Positions 39,712 to 51,234 of a stretch of DNA of 64,000 nucleotides are shown in pieces (the first letter of the stretch is position 1; each line of letters begins with the position of its first letter). The stretch spans positions 51,402,307 to 51,466,306 of the forward strand of contig CM060107.1 of NCBI GenBank assembly GCA_030522415.1. Direction: 5' to 3'. The DNA comes from Channallabes apus (lineage: Eukaryota > Chordata > Actinopteri > Siluriformes > Clariidae). Under the pieces are notes generated by a model, which was not told the origin of the DNA, searched no databases, and saw only the letters and a program-made list of their open reading frames with translations. The position numbers and the translations under genes were made by a program.

Positions 39712-40023
39712 CATCAGCTATGAGTCTGATGTCTCTGTATTTTCGCTCTTTAACACTACACCTGTAATCTCCTCCATCCTCTACAGTCAGGTGTGATATG
39801 AGCAGAGAGAGATTTCCTGAAGAGTGGTCATTAACCAGCTGATATCTGTCTTTGTACTGATCACTCTCAGGAGATATCTCTACATATTTTTCTGTTATGT
39901 ATTTCTCCCATGTGAATGTCCCAGGTGTGGTGTTGAGGTCAGTGCAGGAGCAGGGCAGCAGTACTGAGCCTCCTGTGTATGCAGTGATGGTTTTCAGGTC
40001 TCCTCTTCCTTCCAGCCTGCAGC
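39712..40023 (-). CDS. V-set Ig domain exon (V2) of a CD300/pIgR-like receptor
   Basis: 312-nt exon, acceptor CCCTACAG, donor GATG/GTAAAT, phase 1 on both sides, 104 codons without a stop. Contains ITAYTGGSVLLPCSC (B-strand Cys, with an extra Cys as in CD300/pIgR-like V domains), FTWEKY (core Trp), KDRYQLVNDHSSGNLSLLIS and TVEDGGDYRC (F-strand Cys). It follows V1 (43807-44124) in the transcript and is about 75% similar to it. Cell-surface ligand binding is the family role; the specific ligand is unknown. The CD300/pIgR-like label comes from general motif pattern, and the exact fish family is not certain. Confidence 0.85.
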
Positions 40024-40193
40024 CTGTAGGGACACACCAGTTAATTAAGTCAGTATCTGAGGTGTAGTAATCATTTATGCATATTTACAAAGTTTGCCTG
40101 AAAGGTTCACAAATTCCCCATAACTCTGTGACCTGTGTCATGAGAGTTACACAATTATGTGTAAAAAAGCAATGATTACGTTAGATTTACACT

Positions 40194-40198
<5 letters not shown>

Positions 40199-40239
<41 letters not shown>
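40199..40239. repeat. (CA)n microsatellite
   Basis: About 20 CA units in the intron between V1 and V2. Confidence 0.95.
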
Positions 40240-40243
<4 letters not shown>

Positions 40244-40268
40244 TATTCTTTTCACAGGTAAAGTCCAG

Positions 40269-41498
40269 GGCTCGGTTTCTCGAAAGCTTCTTATCGCTAA
40301 GTAGTTCTTAAGTTGTACCTTAACTTCTCTCTTAACGTTATGGCGCATTTCCCCTAACGTTCGTACGCTAAGTATTTCCTGTTTAATAATTTTATTCTAT
40401 TTTATATCAGTACTAATAGAGTGAATTTTAATTAGCCTATTTCATAATGTGACTAATGCCTTAAAATTGGCAATCACTTTTAATACTGAACAGGTGGCAA
40501 ACAATTTGGCAGTTGGTTGATGTGCTAAACTGAAGACGGCGCCGTTCGCGGAGCCGTGTGGTTCATGTAAATCTTTCCTTTTTTGTGTGTTTCCATCTTT
40601 CTGCGTGAAAAATTAAACATGTTTAATTTTTTTGGCGGTCCTCGCGGGAAGCTTGCGGACCATGCAGAACTTCGAAGAACGTTAGCGGAACGTCGGCGGG
40701 CAATCGCGACAGGTCACGGTGTCTAACATCACATCTCACCATGAGTCAAACCACACAGGTGAGATAGGGGCACCGTGAGTTGCCTCGAGTGACCGCACGA
40801 CGTTCTGCGAAGATCTGCAAGGTCTGTGAGCTTCCACATGTTAAACATGTTTAATTTTTTTGAGTGGTTCGATGGAAACGGCACCAAAACTCGCGCTGAA
40901 TCATGATGAACCATATTTATGGCCACCACGCGAAACCACGTACAGTAGGTGAGATAGGGGTATTAACCCTCCACTCTGTCAACTCATCGTATTCATTCCA
41001 TACTGTAAGTGCGCTATACAACCCCAACCACTGACATGCTTCACATTGTTTCTGAAGCTGGTGAAGAGTGTTATCAGCTGTTTGTCCATCAACCATGATT
41101 GTATACCCGGTTCGTTTTACTGCCATTACAGGTTACATGAAAATATTAGCGGCAGTTTGGTGATTTAATTTATATATTTGTCTATTATGGCAATCTAACC
41201 CATGTCAAAAAATATGTTATTGGAAGAATTTACTGCAATGTTTAATTTGCATATAAAGTGCCGTCTTTCTTAACGCTGTTAAGGATTCAAAAATCGATTC
41301 CTGCGCAACCGATGTCAGCTAATTCAGGACCTTCACTGTAGACAGCACCTTGTAATGTCAGACGTAAGACTCAGCGACTTAAGAAGACTCCTAAGGGACA
41401 GTTCAGGAAACACAATTAGAAAAGTAATCAACAATGTAAGATATATCTTAAGAGTCTTGTTAGCGCGCTTAGAGTGTGCGTTATTGGGAAACCAGGCC
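40269..41498. mobile_element. Harbinger-like non-autonomous element with internal foldback
   Basis: Ends GGCTCGGTTTC and its partner GGCCTGGTTTC are inverted, flanked by CAG on both sides (40266-40268 and 41499-41501), a 3-bp duplication. Subterminal TAAG/CTTA words are also inverted. Inside, 40640-40690 and 40795-40850 form an imperfect inverted repeat, and the palindrome TTAAACATGTTTAA occurs twice (near 40613 and 40841). No transposase is recognised. Confidence 0.72.
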
Positions 41499-41501
41499 CA
41501 G

Positions 41502-43470
41502 ATTAATTTGCTTTACAACAAATTACTTTACAGCAAATTAATGACAATTGTTAAAATAGCTATACAAATAAAATTTTATTAAGTTGAATATTCAATTAAA
41601 TTCAATTCAATTTTATTTGTATAGAGCCTTTAACAATTGACATATGCCATCACAGATGCTTTTATTGAAAGTGCAGGTGAAGGTTAACCACAATAGTTTG
41701 GCAGTACCGGGATTTGAACTCATACAAATGATGTGTCATGGTTTCCCCAGATTTTTCTCTTATTTCTATAGAATACATCAGGCAGCAGTCTTACAGGTAT
41801 TCACCTGGGCCATGTTATGTGTGATCAGCTTATTTATAGTGTGTGTTGTACTTCATCGTCTTGTGTCTGATTATACTGTTATAACTGTTTTCCTGTTACA
41901 TTATCGAGGTGTTTCACTCTTTGTTTTAGTCATCATGTGTGGGCATGAGTATACACGTTTAGCCTGTAGTCCAGCTACAGCTAAAAAAAAAAGTCTGCAC
42001 TTACTTTAACCCTCTCATTTTTTCATGACAACATACTCAAAACTTTATCTACTGAGCTGCCTAACACATTTTTTTTTCTTATTCTAGCTTACACAGATTT
42101 ATACGAGGGGTGATCAAGTCAAAACAAAACTTGTGATGAAATGTCCCATGAATGAAGATTTAAAAATGTTTGACATTTACAGTAGACTTCAAGCACAGTA
42201 CAGTGATGAGATTTTTAGCTGCAGTAAAACATGTGAATAGTGCAAATATTTAAAAGAATTATAAAATACATTTCAGGTTGATAACAGTGTATCATGAGAG
42301 CTTGTTTAAATAAAACAAATGTAACAAACTTAATCCAATACAGTTTAACCTTGGATTGCGAGCATAATTCGTTCTGGAAACATGCTTATAATCCAAAGAA
42401 CTTGTACTGTATATAAAAGCGTACTTTCCTGTAATAAAAATTGGAAACTCTGATTATTCATTCCTCAACCCAAAAGTATTAACATAAAAATGATTAATAC
42501 AAAATCTAAAGTTAAAATTCAAACAAATTAACCTGGACTTCACCTTTGAAAAGAATCATGACTGGTGTGAGGAAGAGTAGAGGAGGAAAACGAGGGGGAT
42601 TATTGTGTAGGACGACACACACACACATACACATGTGACTTTAACAAGAAATCTCTGTAATGACAATTGCTATTGCAAGGATGACGCGGAAATATGACGT
42701 TGTCATTAAAAACAGATTGATTTCCCACCATGCTACAGCCTTTTTCACTTTTTTCTCTACAAGGCCATTGTTGGAGAACAGTTACTAAAGAACAGTCACT
42801 ACACTTGGACACAAAACGCTTTATATGCAAAATGCCTCACATGCACACACACATGGTAACAATGCTATAGTAAACATTACATGTGCGCATGGATGTTGAT
42901 TATACTATACAAGTGATGCATGCACAATGAGACTGAACATGGAAGACAATTACCCACAATCCTGCAGCACAAATAGAGAGTAGAACAATTGGTTTAGTTG
43001 CGATCACATGACGCTCGTCAGAGAAAGCGCATGCATACTACTCGTATTTCAAGACCTCGCTCATTTATCAAGTTAAAGTTTATTAAACATTTTTGCTCAT
43101 TTTGCAAAACACTTGAATACCAAGTTATTCACAATTCAGTGTTTTACTGCACGTTTACAATGTTACACAAAGAGGAACCTTTCCATTCTAACACCTACAG
43201 TACCTACAATAATTAATATCCCACCGTACATTGCATTGTCTGATATTTTACTGTAAAGCAAGGCTCATAATACTGCGTTTTTCTATAGAATGAATACCGT
43301 ATTTGCTATGAGTGGGGTTCTTGGGATATTAAAGTGCCACCAAGTTAGTTATGTTTTGTGAATGGGAGTCGATGTGGGGCTTAAGAGGGGAGATTGTGGA
43401 GAGTGTTTTCAACATTTCTTTCGTCTATTCTTTCCTTGTTTATTTTCCAACACAACTTAAGTTTTTGTTG
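41502..43470. other. intron-like sequence with dispersed-repeat scraps
   Basis: No exon seen. 41595-41640 matches the common fish repeat word TTCAATTTTATTTGTATAG. 42350-42420 and 51594-51660 share CCTTGGATTG(C/T)GAGCATAA and are two copies of another dispersed repeat, each followed by a GTGTAGGAC(G/A)A...CACACACA segment. Confidence 0.5.
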
Positions 43471-43475
43471 TTTCA

Positions 43476-43600
43476 CTCACTCACTCTCACTTATATCGCT
43501 TTATCCTGTATTCAGGGTCGAAGGGGCCTGGAGCCTATCCCATGAGACTTATGGACAATGCAGGGTACACCCTGGACAGGGTGCCAATCCATTGCAGACT
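43476..43600 (-). repeat. SINE fragment (DANA/Mermaid-like)
   Basis: Matches the 3' half of the complete SINE (CAGGGTCGAAGGGGCCTGG, CAGGGTACACCCTGGACAGG, GTGCCAATCCATTGCAG). The tRNA head is missing. Confidence 0.82.
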
Positions 43601-43806
43601 CTTTTTTTCTTTTCCTCTTTAACACAACTTTTGTCTCTTCTTTTCAGCACATTATTTTTGCTTTTCTTTTTTTTAACACACTCTTTTCTTTTTTTCTTTT
43701 CACACATGCTTTGTCCCTATACCTGAGGGTTTCACTCCATACATGGTGCTAGCTAAACGTTTATTACTGAACTAATATTGTGTAAAAAAAAACATTAGTC
43801 ATTTAC

Positions 43807-44124
43807 CTGCAATGCTGAGTCTGAAATCTTTTTTACTACCATTAACACTACACCTGTAATCTCCTCCATCCTCTACAGTCAGGTGTGATACGAGCAGAGA
43901 GAGATTTCCTGAAGAGTGATCATTAACCAGCTGAAATCTGTCTTTGTACTGCGCACTTTTAGGAGATATCTCTACCCAGTCATTTCCATTGTTTATTGTG
44001 TATTTCCTCCATGTGACTGTCAAAGGTGTGGTGCGGAGGTCAGTGCAGGAGCAGGGCAGCAGTACTGAGTCTCCTTTGTATGCAGTGATGGGTTTTGTCT
44101 CTCCAGCTCCTTCCAGTCTGCAGC
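43807..44124 (-). CDS. V-set Ig domain exon (V1) of a CD300/pIgR-like receptor
   Basis: 318-nt exon, acceptor TCCTACAG, donor GCAG/GTAAAT, phase 1 at both ends, 106 codons. Contains ITAYKGDSVLLPCSCTDL (B-strand Cys plus the extra CD300/pIgR-type Cys), TVTWRKY, KDRFQLVNDHSSGNLSLLVS and TVEDGGDYRC. Because the signal-peptide and V exons all end in phase 1, SP-V1-V2-stalk-stalk-TM would splice in frame with any number of V exons. Upstream, intron 1 toward the signal exon at 52905 holds the complete Sushi retrotransposon. Confidence 0.87.
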
Positions 44125-44462
44125 CTGTAGGAACACACACATTAACACACATCAGCTATTGCAGCAACAGTAGAGAACCACACTCAACCAGTACTGTTCA
44201 AAACTTCTCAAACTCAAAATTTTTATAAAGGGTATTTAATTGAATGTGAAATTATGAAAAGATAACATGCTTGTAATGAAGAGGGTCTAGCATGGTGCAG
44301 AACCACAGGAACACATAGATCTGCTTTAAATCTGCTCAAATTTTATATATCGTAAATACAGTTACAAGGGCCATATTTGTTTGTTTGTTTGTTTGTGTCA
44401 TGCACACTCAATCTGCGCCCGGCACTAGGACCCGGAAGTAAGACGGGCGCAAAACCAGGAAG

Positions 44463-44468
44463 TATAAA
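44463..44468 (+). promoter_or_regulatory. TATA box of the Sushi element
   Basis: TATAAA, 31 nt before GCTCAGTCATT, whose complement forms the primer site. Confidence 0.8.
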
Positions 44469-44493
44469 AGAGGTAAACAAACGATGGCTTACC

Positions 44494-44504
44494 GCTCAGT
44501 CATT
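44494..44504 (+). other. predicted self-primer at the RNA 5' end
   Basis: GCTCAGTCATT is perfectly complementary to AATGACTGAGC at 44781-44791. In Tf1 of fission yeast, the first 11 nt of the RNA fold back to prime reverse transcription; the same design fits here. Confidence 0.75.
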
Positions 44505-44780
44505 GAGTTCGGCCCATGTCAGCTCCAGTTGTCGTTTCAGCAAACCGTGAGTACTCACATGTTGGTTCCGTTTGTCTTTTGCTATTGTGTGTGTATTTCT
44601 AGGACGCGGGTTAAATTTGTGTTTTTCCCTTGCTCCGTTTTTGTGAGAGTCCTTAAACTAAATCGCGTGGTTATCCTGCCTGCTCGCTTCTTTCCGCGTT
44701 TGGGTTTATCCTCCACGCTACATTGGGCTAACCGCTAAAGCTACGTCTTCTGGTCACCTCAGGTTAGTCCATCTTGACAG

Positions 44781-44791
44781 AATGACTGAGC
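44781..44791 (+). other. primer-binding site for self-priming
   Basis: AATGACTGAGC one base after the 5' LTR. No tRNA-type TGG site is present; the only match is the element's own predicted transcript start. Confidence 0.75.
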
Positions 44792-45830
44792 CTTCCGCGG
44801 TAAACCCAGCGGATTATGCGAGTCTCTGCGACGTTGTAGATCGGCATGCGGCGTTAATCAATCAGCTAACCGGGGATCTCGCGTCCCTCCGCCGCGAGGT
44901 CGCTGAGCTCCGGCGGGAGAATGCGAATCTCCGCGCAGCTGTTGATGACGTCACTGCTCGATCGCACGCCGCGGGGGCCGCGGCGCCGCATCCCCCCCCC
45001 TCCCTCCTTCTGATGTTTTTCTCTCTCTACCAGAGAAGTGGAACGGCACGGACGGGAAGTGCAGCGTTTTTCTGACAGCTCTCGATCTGGTGTTTGAGTT
45101 TAATGCCACCAAGTACTCCACCGATCGCCTTCGCATTGCTCTTCTCGTCTCGTTGCTAAAAGGGCAGGCAGCAGAGTGGGCCACGGCAGTTCTACAGTCA
45201 GATACAGACACCGCCCACTCATACAATGAGTTCACCCACCAACTCAAACTCACCTTTGAACATCCAGCGGGCGAGGTGGAGACCGACACCAGACTTTACC
45301 ACCTGAGGCAGGGAGGACTGCCCGTGAGCCGCTATACGGCCGAGTTTCGCACCCTCGCCGTTCAAACAACGTGGGGCGATGCAGCGCTCCGGACATCCTA
45401 CTACGAGGGACTGGCTTCTCGAATCAAGGACGAACTAGCCGGGCGAGAGCTTCCTGCGACCCTGGAGGGCCTGATCCAGCTCTCTCTCCGGATCGACCAG
45501 CGCCTCCTCTCTCGCCCGAGGCCAGCCCCTCGCACCCTGCCACCTGCACCCAACTTCGCCATCACCACTTCACGACCCGCACCCGCCTTCACCGCCACAA
45601 CTCCACGTCCTGCAGAGTCCGCCACCTACGTCACCCCAGGACATGTCGGTTCTCCACCTCCTGCCGTGGTTGACACCGGAGCCGGGGAACCCATGCAACT
45701 AGGACGCGCCTCCTTGACCGCTGCAGAACGGGAGAGACGCTTCCGTGAAGGGCTCTGCGCCTATTGCGGGTCAGCCACACATCACAGAGCAACCTGTCCT
45801 TTCAGACCGGGAAACGCCCAGGCCCGGTGA
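44782..45830 (+). pseudogene. gag: Sushi Gag, split by a homopolymer length change
   Basis: The first frame (44782-45075) gives an N-terminal region with a strong coiled coil (SLRREVAELRRENANLRAAV) and ends shortly after a run of nine C at 44992-45000. The second frame, open from before 45020 to 45830, carries a PEKWNGTDGKCSVFLTALDL-type start, the capsid-like block ALLVSLLKGQAAEWATAVLQ, a Pro-rich region and a zinc knuckle [14 protein letters not shown]. The frames meet at the C run, so a one-base length change, or a sequencing error there, explains the break. Gag forms the particle and binds RNA. Confidence 0.85.
45809..45815 (+). other. -1 frameshift slippery heptamer GGGAAAC
   Basis: Reads G GGA AAC in the gag frame (codons at 45810 and 45813), 12 nt before the gag stop. 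Shifting back one base enters the pol frame exactly. GGGAAAC is the heptamer used in PEG10, a domesticated mammalian Sushi-type gene, and in some betaretroviruses. Confidence 0.85.
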
Positions 45831-48800
45831 GAGGAGAGAGATACTCGCCGGGTCACCTTCATCTCTCCGCCATCACCACCAACTCCTCCCGTCTCACGGT
45901 TCAGGTACACCTCCGGGTTGGCCACAAACGGGTCCGAAGTGCTGCATTCATCGACTCCGGGGCAGCAGGTAACTTCATTGACTCCACATATGCCAAAACC
46001 CTGGGGGTAAAATTCGAGGCGTTATCCCAGCCCGTTCACATCACCTCTGTCGATGGTCGCCCCCTCTCCACCAGCCCAATAAACACCCGAACCGAACCCA
46101 TCACCGTCTCCATCAACCAACACCATGAACAGCTACAATTTTTCGTCACCTCCATCTCATCACCTCCCATCATCCTTGGACATCCCTGGCTGCTCCAGCA
46201 TGATCCTCTCATCTCCTGGACCCAGAACCGGATCCTCCAATGGGGCGCGACCTGCACCGAACTGTGCCTACGGGCAACGGCTGGGACGTGCTCTAGGGAG
46301 TCCGAGGCCCCCGACGTCGACACCAACGCCATCCCAGAGCCATATCGGGACCTGGCGGAGGTCTTCTGCAAGCGACGAGCGACCCATCTTCCTCCACATC
46401 GCCCCTACGACCTCGCTATTGACCTCCAACCCGGTACAGTTCCACCCCGCGGCCACCTCTACTCCCTTACACCTACAGAGACGAAGGTTATGGAGGAGTA
46501 TGTGACTAACGCCCTTCGCCAAGGTACCATCAGGCCCTCCTCCTCACCTGCCGCCGCGGGGTTCTTCTTCGTGAAAAAGCGGGGCGGTGAACTTCGTCCA
46601 TGTGTCGACTATCGGGGGCTAAACAATATAACTATCAAAAACCGACACCCATTGCCTCTTACCAACTCAGCCCTGGACGCCCTCTCTGGCGCCACCATCT
46701 TTACTAAGTTGGATCTCCGGAGCGCCTACAACTTGGTGCGCATCAGAGAGGGCGATGAGTGGAAGACGGCCTTCATCACCCCTACTGGGCACTATGAGAA
46801 CCTCGTCATCCCCTTTGGACTGTGCAACGCCCCCGCCGCCTTCCAACACCTCATTAATGACATCCTTCGCGACATGCTCTGTCGGTGGGCGTTTGCTTAC
46901 CTGGACGACATCCTCATCTACTCACGCACCATGGAAGAACATACCCAGCACGTCAGGGCGGTTCTAAAGAGATTACTCGCCCATCAACTGTACTGTAAGT
47001 TGGAAAAGTGTGCTTTTCACGAGCGCTCCACCACGTTCCTGGGTTTTGTCATCTCGCCCCAGGGTGTGGCCATGGACCCGCAGAAGCTAGAGGTTGTGCG
47101 TCATTGGCCCCTACCCAAGACCCTCAAGCAACTTCAACGGTTTCTCGGGTTTGCGAATTTCTATCGTCGCTTTATCCGGGACTACAGTACAGTTGCCGCC
47201 CCCCTAACCGCTCTGACCCGTCCCTCACCTCTCCCTTTTCATCTCAACCCTGCAGCTGTCTCCGCTTTTAAGTCACTTTGTCACCGCTTCACCACGGCAC
47301 CGATTCTCCTTCACCCAGATGTCAGAAAATCATTCGTTGTGGAGGTGGATGCTTCAGATGTGGGCGCTGGAGCTATCCTCTCACAACGAAGTCCAGATCA
47401 GAAACTACACCCATGTAGTTTCTTCTCCAGAAAATTTGACTCCACTCAGCAGCGATACGGGGTAGGGGACCGCGAGCTGCTGGCCATAAAGTGGGCTCTG
47501 GAGGAGTGGCGTCACTGGCTCCAGGGCGCCAGTGAGCCATTCATAGTCTGGACGGACCACCAAAACCTCATAACCATCAAGAACTTAAAACAGTTAAACC
47601 CACGGCAGGCGCGGTGGGCCTTATTTTTTGAAAATTATGATTTCCACCTCTCGTACCGCCCGGGCTCCAAGAACACAAAAGCGGACGCTCTCTCCCGACA
47701 GCTGGAGGTGGACATTCCCCGGGCGGACCCCGCGCCTGTCCTTCCCTCGTCCAGGATCATCGCCCCACTCCAACTAGACCTGGAAACGAGAGTTCGCCAG
47801 ATGCAGGCTACAGAAACCGAACCGGCAGGTGTGCCACCTGGACGACTCTTTGTGCCCAAGAGGATGCGATCAGAAGTCCTCCAGTGGGGTCACTCCTCTC
47901 CCATCTCAGGACACCCGGGCACACGACGGACTCTTCAATTCCTCCAGCGAGATTTCTGGTGGCCATCCCTCGCGAAAGACGTCCAAGAGTTCGTTCAGGC
48001 ATGCCCAGTGTGCGCCAGGGCCAAAAACACCAATCAACCAACCCCCGGTGAGCTGCAGCCACTCCCCGTTCCTCGACGGCCCTGGACGCACATTGCCGTT
48101 GACTTCATCACGGGCCTGCCGGCCTCCGAAGGAAAGGATACCATTCTCACCATCGTCGACCGGTTCTCTAAAGCCGTGCACCTGGTGGCTCTCGCCGGAC
48201 TCCCGTCAGCCAAAGAAACAGCAGAGCTGATTTTAGAGCACGTAGTCCGTCTGCATGGGTTCCCCAAGGACATCGTCTCGGACAGAGGGCCCCAGTTCAC
48301 AGCCCGGTTCTGGAAAGCCTTCTGCCGTCTGATCGACTCCACCTGCAGTCTCTCATCTGGATATCACCCACAGACTAACGGTCAGACGGAGCGGACCAAC
48401 CAACAGCTGGAGCGCTATCTGAGATGTTTCATAGCTGATCGTCAGCGCTCCTGGGCGCACTATCTCATCTGGGCTGAACTGTCACACAACCTCCACACCT
48501 CCTCGGCCACCAACCTAAGCCCATTTGAGGTATGTTACGGTTTCCAACCTTCGATGTTCAACCACCCAGAACCGGAGGTTGATGTACCGTCCGCCCAACA
48601 GTTGGTCCGCAGATGTCGGCGGCTATGGATTGCAACCAACCGGGCCATCCAACACGCCAACGCTCGCTACACCCACCAACACCGCCGTCGACATCCTCCG
48701 GGACGATTGTACCATGTAGGTGACAAGGTATGGCTTTCTACAAAGAACCTCCACCTTCACACCGAATCAAAAAAACTCTCGCCCAGATTTATCGGACCAT

Positions 48801-49216
48801 ACCGCATCACCCACAGGATTAACCCTGTCACCTACCGGCTCCAGCTGCCTGCGGCGCTCCGGATCCATCCAGTCTTCCACCTGTCCCAGTTCAAGCCCTT
48901 CATCACCTCACCAATGATTCCACCCACCCCCCCAGCTCCTCCTCCCCGGATCATCGACGGCGGTCCCGCCTACACCGTGCGCCGAATCCTCGACTCGCGC
49001 CCTCGGGGCAAAGGTACGCAATACCTGGTGGACTGGGAGGGCTATGGCCCCGAGGAGCGATCTTGGATCCCGGTCCGGTTCATTCTCGACCCGGAGCTAA
49101 TTCGGGACTACCGTCACAGGGTATCCTCCGCCCCAGGACCGTCAGGAGCCAGTCCTGGACAGGGGGGTACTGTCATGCACACTCAATCTGCGCCCGGCAC
49201 TAGGACCCGGAAGTAA
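45815..49216 (+). CDS. pol: Sushi-type Pol (protease, RT, RNase H, integrase, chromodomain)
   Basis: About 1130 residues open from the frameshift site. Protease [14 protein letters not shown] (DSG active site, as in PEG10) near 45946-45985; RT with [30 protein letters not shown] and YLDDILIYS near 46899; RNase H beginning [17 protein letters not shown]; integrase with an H-H-C-C finger (GHPGTRRTL to CPVCARA) and core Asp, Asp, Glu ([34 protein letters not shown]); and a C-terminal chromodomain ([17 protein letters not shown] near 49020-49070), the mark of chromoviruses. The last 15 codons lie in the 3' LTR. No stop or frameshift, so this copy could still supply enzyme. Confidence 0.97.
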   Translation, partial: RPGPVRGERYSPGHLHLSAITTNSSRLTVQVHLRVGHKRVRSAAFIDSGAAGNFIDSTYAKTLGVKFEALSQPVHITSVDGRPLSTSPINTRTEPITVSINQHHEQLQFFVTSISSPPIILGHPWLLQHDPLISWTQNRILQWGATCTELCLRATAGTCSRESEAPDVDTNAIPEPYRDLAEVFCKRRATHLPPHRPYDLAIDLQPGTVPPRGHLYSLTPTETKVMEEYVTNALRQGTIRPSSSPAAAGFFFVKKRGGELRPCVDYRGLNNITIKNRHPLPLTNSALDALSGATIFTKLDLRSAYNLVRIREGDEWKTAFITPTGHYENLVIPFGLCNAPAAFQHLINDILRDMLCRWAFAYLDDILIYSRTMEEHTQHVRAVLKRLLAHQLYCKLEKCAFHERSTTFLGFVISPQGVAMDPQKLEVVRHWPLPKTLKQLQRFLGFANFYRRFIRDYSTVAAPLTALTRPSPLPFHLNPAAVSAFKSLCHRFTTAPILLHPDVRKSFVVEVDASDVGAGAILSQRSPDQKLHPCSFFSRKFDSTQQRYGVGDRELLAIKWALEEWRHWLQGASEPFIVWTDHQNLITIKNLKQLNPRQARWALFFENYDFHLSYRPGSKNTKADALSRQLEVDIPRADPAPVLPSSRIIAPLQLDLETRVRQMQATETEPAGVPPGRLFVPKRMRSEVLQWGHSSPISGHPGTRRTLQFLQRDFWWPSLAKDVQEFVQACPVCARAKNTNQPTPGELQPLPVPRRPWTHIAVDFITGLPASEGKDTILTIVDRFSKAVHLVALAGLPSAKETAELILEHVVRLHGFPKDIVSDRGPQFTARFWKAFCRLIDSTCSLSSGYHPQTNGQTERTNQQLERYLRCFIADRQRSWAHYLIWAELSHNLHTSSATNLSPFEVCYGFQPSMFNHPEPEVDVPSAQQLVRRCRRLWIATNRAIQHANARYTHQHRRRHPPGRLYHVGDKVWLSTKNLHLHTESKKLSPRFIGPYRITHRINPVTYRLQLPAALRIHPVFHLSQFKPFITSPMIPPTPPAPPPRIIDGGPAYTVRRILDSRPRGKGTQYLVDWEGYGPEERSWIPVRFILDPELIRDYRHRVSSAPGPSGASPGQGGTVMHTQSAPGTRTRK
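49161..49170 (+). other. polypurine tract of the Sushi element
   Basis: AGGGGGGTAC directly before the 3' LTR TGTCA; it overlaps the pol coding end. Confidence 0.75.
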
Positions 49217-49554
49217 GACGGGCGCAAAACCAGGAAGTATAAAAGAGGTAAACAAACGATGGCTTACCGCTCAGTCATTGAGTTCGGCCCATGTCAGCTC
49301 CAGTTGTCGTTTCAGCAAACCGTGAGTACTCACATGTTGGTTCCGTTTGTCTTTTGCTATTGTGTGTGTATTTCTAGGACGCGGGTTAAATTTGTGTTTT
49401 TCCCTTGCTCCGTTTTTGTGAGAGTCCTTAAACTAAATCGCGTGGTTATCCTGCCTGCTCGCTTCTTTCCGCGTTTGGGTTTATCCTCCACGCTACATTG
49501 GGCTAACCGCTAAAGCTACGTCTTCTGGTCACCTCAGGTTAGTCCATCTTGACA
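49171..49554 (+). repeat. 3' LTR of the Sushi element
   Basis: 384 bp, same sequence as 44396-44779 at offset 4775 wherever compared. Confidence 0.95.
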
Positions 49555-49559
49555 GTTTG

Positions 49560-50670
49560 TTTATTTTTACACCTTGCCCTGATATGTTCACAAATAAATA
49601 ATACAGATGCACGCCTTTAATGCTTTAAATGCTTTTCATTCAGACCTTTTATGAATTTATTCTATTTTTCCATGGACCGATCCATCTAGCAGGGACAGCG
49701 GCTCATTGTCTTTTACACTGACAGTGTACGCTTGATCACATGGTGCTATAGGCAGTCCAAGAAAGTAACTTTCTCCTCCTTTATAAAATCATTTTGTGCA
49801 ATTGCTCCCCAATTTCTTTTCATCTCTCATGTCCAAATACACAGATATAAGAGGAAAAATTGTGCAAAAAAAAAATGAGAGAAAGCTTAAAAGTTTGGAG
49901 GCAGATGCTGGCAAAGCTTTCAGACATGTTTACTGTAGAGGCTGCTGCAGTCTCCTCTTCCTCATCCACAGTGTCAAAGTTCATGCAGCATCATCAAGTA
50001 ATTTATTGTTCTTTTGGCAGAGAATTTTGCTTCTTTGCTTCAAAATTAATTTGTAGAATTAACTTAAATGATTATAACTTATAAAATAATAAAGTTAATC
50101 TTTGCTAGATGTCTCATGTTACACTGAAGTTAGTACTGGACTGTTATTACTATTGTTAACTCCATGGTATGTCTTTAAATATGAAACCAGATGTTATGTC
50201 GATATTTTTTTTCTCAAAATATGCAGAAGCAAGCTGTGATATATATGGTACTTAAAGTGTTTGATTTAAATAAAACCTTATAACTGTGATGCTGTGTAAG
50301 GGTTAACCCATAGAGGGCGCCAAATGCCCAGACTCTGTTTGTATTTTTGGTTGTAGTTTGTTTGAAGGGAACTTCATTTCCCACAAGGCACCTCGGTCAG
50401 GTGATGAGAGCACTCACTTTTTTTTCACAAGTTTACTTGGTGCTCTGGGACAAGAGCTTTTTTGTTTCAGTTTTGACTTTAAGACAACACTAATAAAAGA
50501 ACATCTTTCAAACTGACACCTTGCCTCTGCATATATGCCACGCCCACACAGACAGCCAGTTCATGACATGCTGCTGTGTTTATTTTTATTCTCACCCTAC
50601 ATTGGGGGGGGGGGGCACCTCTCCACACTATGCCCCCTAATGTCTGACTGAGGATTTCATGCTTCCATTG
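49560..50670. other. no recognisable gene
   Basis: Intron-like sequence of the receptor locus; short ORFs only and a G homopolymer near 50604. Confidence 0.5.
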
Positions 50671-50672
50671 TA

Positions 50673-51234
50673 TAGGGTGTGTCATAAAGTACGCAGTTTT
50701 TAAAAATGCAATAAATCAGCCAAAATCGAAGCAAAATTCAAAATTTTTATCTAATTTCATTCAACATATACTTCGATTTAATAATGAAAAATGATATCGA
50801 GCATATGTCCACCTCCACTTTCTCTGCAGGCAGTCATCCGATCGTTGAAATTAACGTCCCTGTCGATTTCGCCGATTACCCGTTGAATTTCCATCTTCAG
50901 TTCGGTAATCGTTTGAGGTTTGTTCACGTAAACTTGTGACTTCACATATCCCCATAAAAAGAAGTTGTTGCGGTCGGGGCATTGTCACGTCCAAAGATCG
51001 CGCGAAGTTTACGGACAGTCTCTGCGTAGCACTCCCCGTTTTTGTAATGAGTTTTCACAATAAGAATGCGTTGCTCGATACTGAACCGCTCCATGGCTAC
51101 AAAATGGAGAAACGACAAATGGTCTTCTAATCAGAGTGATAATAGATAACGAAAATGATAGGAACAGTGCTGACAATCTTCAAACAAAAAAATCCCGCGC
51201 AATTAAAAAACTGCGTACTTTATGAAACACCCTA
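50673..51234 (-). mobile_element. mariner-superfamily internally deleted element
   Basis: 562 bp flanked by TA on both sides; terminal inverted repeats TAGGGTGT(G/T)TCATAAAGTA extend nearly 30 bp with one mismatch. On the minus strand, an ATG at 51094 starts MERFSIEQRILIVKTHYKNG, the N-terminus of an IS630/mariner-type transposase family best known from arthropods. About 110 nt later the sequence jumps to the C-terminal part (FFLWGYVKSQVYVNKPQTI, then TACRE), so the catalytic core has been deleted. It behaves as a MITE needing another copy's transposase. Confidence 0.82.

Larger units (their letters stand above)
44396..44779 (+). repeat. 5' LTR of the Sushi element
   Basis: TATAAA at 44463-44468 predicts a start near 44494. 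The 84-codon ORF starting at 44484 begins upstream of that start and is unlikely to be used. Confidence 0.95.
44396..49554 (+). mobile_element. full-length Sushi-type chromovirus LTR retrotransposon
   Basis: 5159 bp with 384-bp LTRs (44396-44779 and 49171-49554) starting TGTCATGCAC and ending CTTGACA, flanked by GTTTG on both sides (44391-44395, 49555-49559). The LTRs look identical where compared. Gag has one frame break; pol is intact with protease, RT, RNase H, integrase and chromodomain. It lies in antisense orientation in intron 1 of the Ig receptor gene. A recent insertion. Confidence 0.97.

Noticed and set aside
42106..42130. Possible mariner terminus (ACGAGGGGTGATCAAG)
   Set aside because: The word resembles some mariner-type ends, but no matching inverted end or transposase was found nearby.
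44484..44738. 84-codon ORF present in both Sushi LTRs (also 49259-49513)
   Set aside because: Its ATG lies 10 nt upstream of the predicted transcript start, and its repetition follows from LTR duplication.
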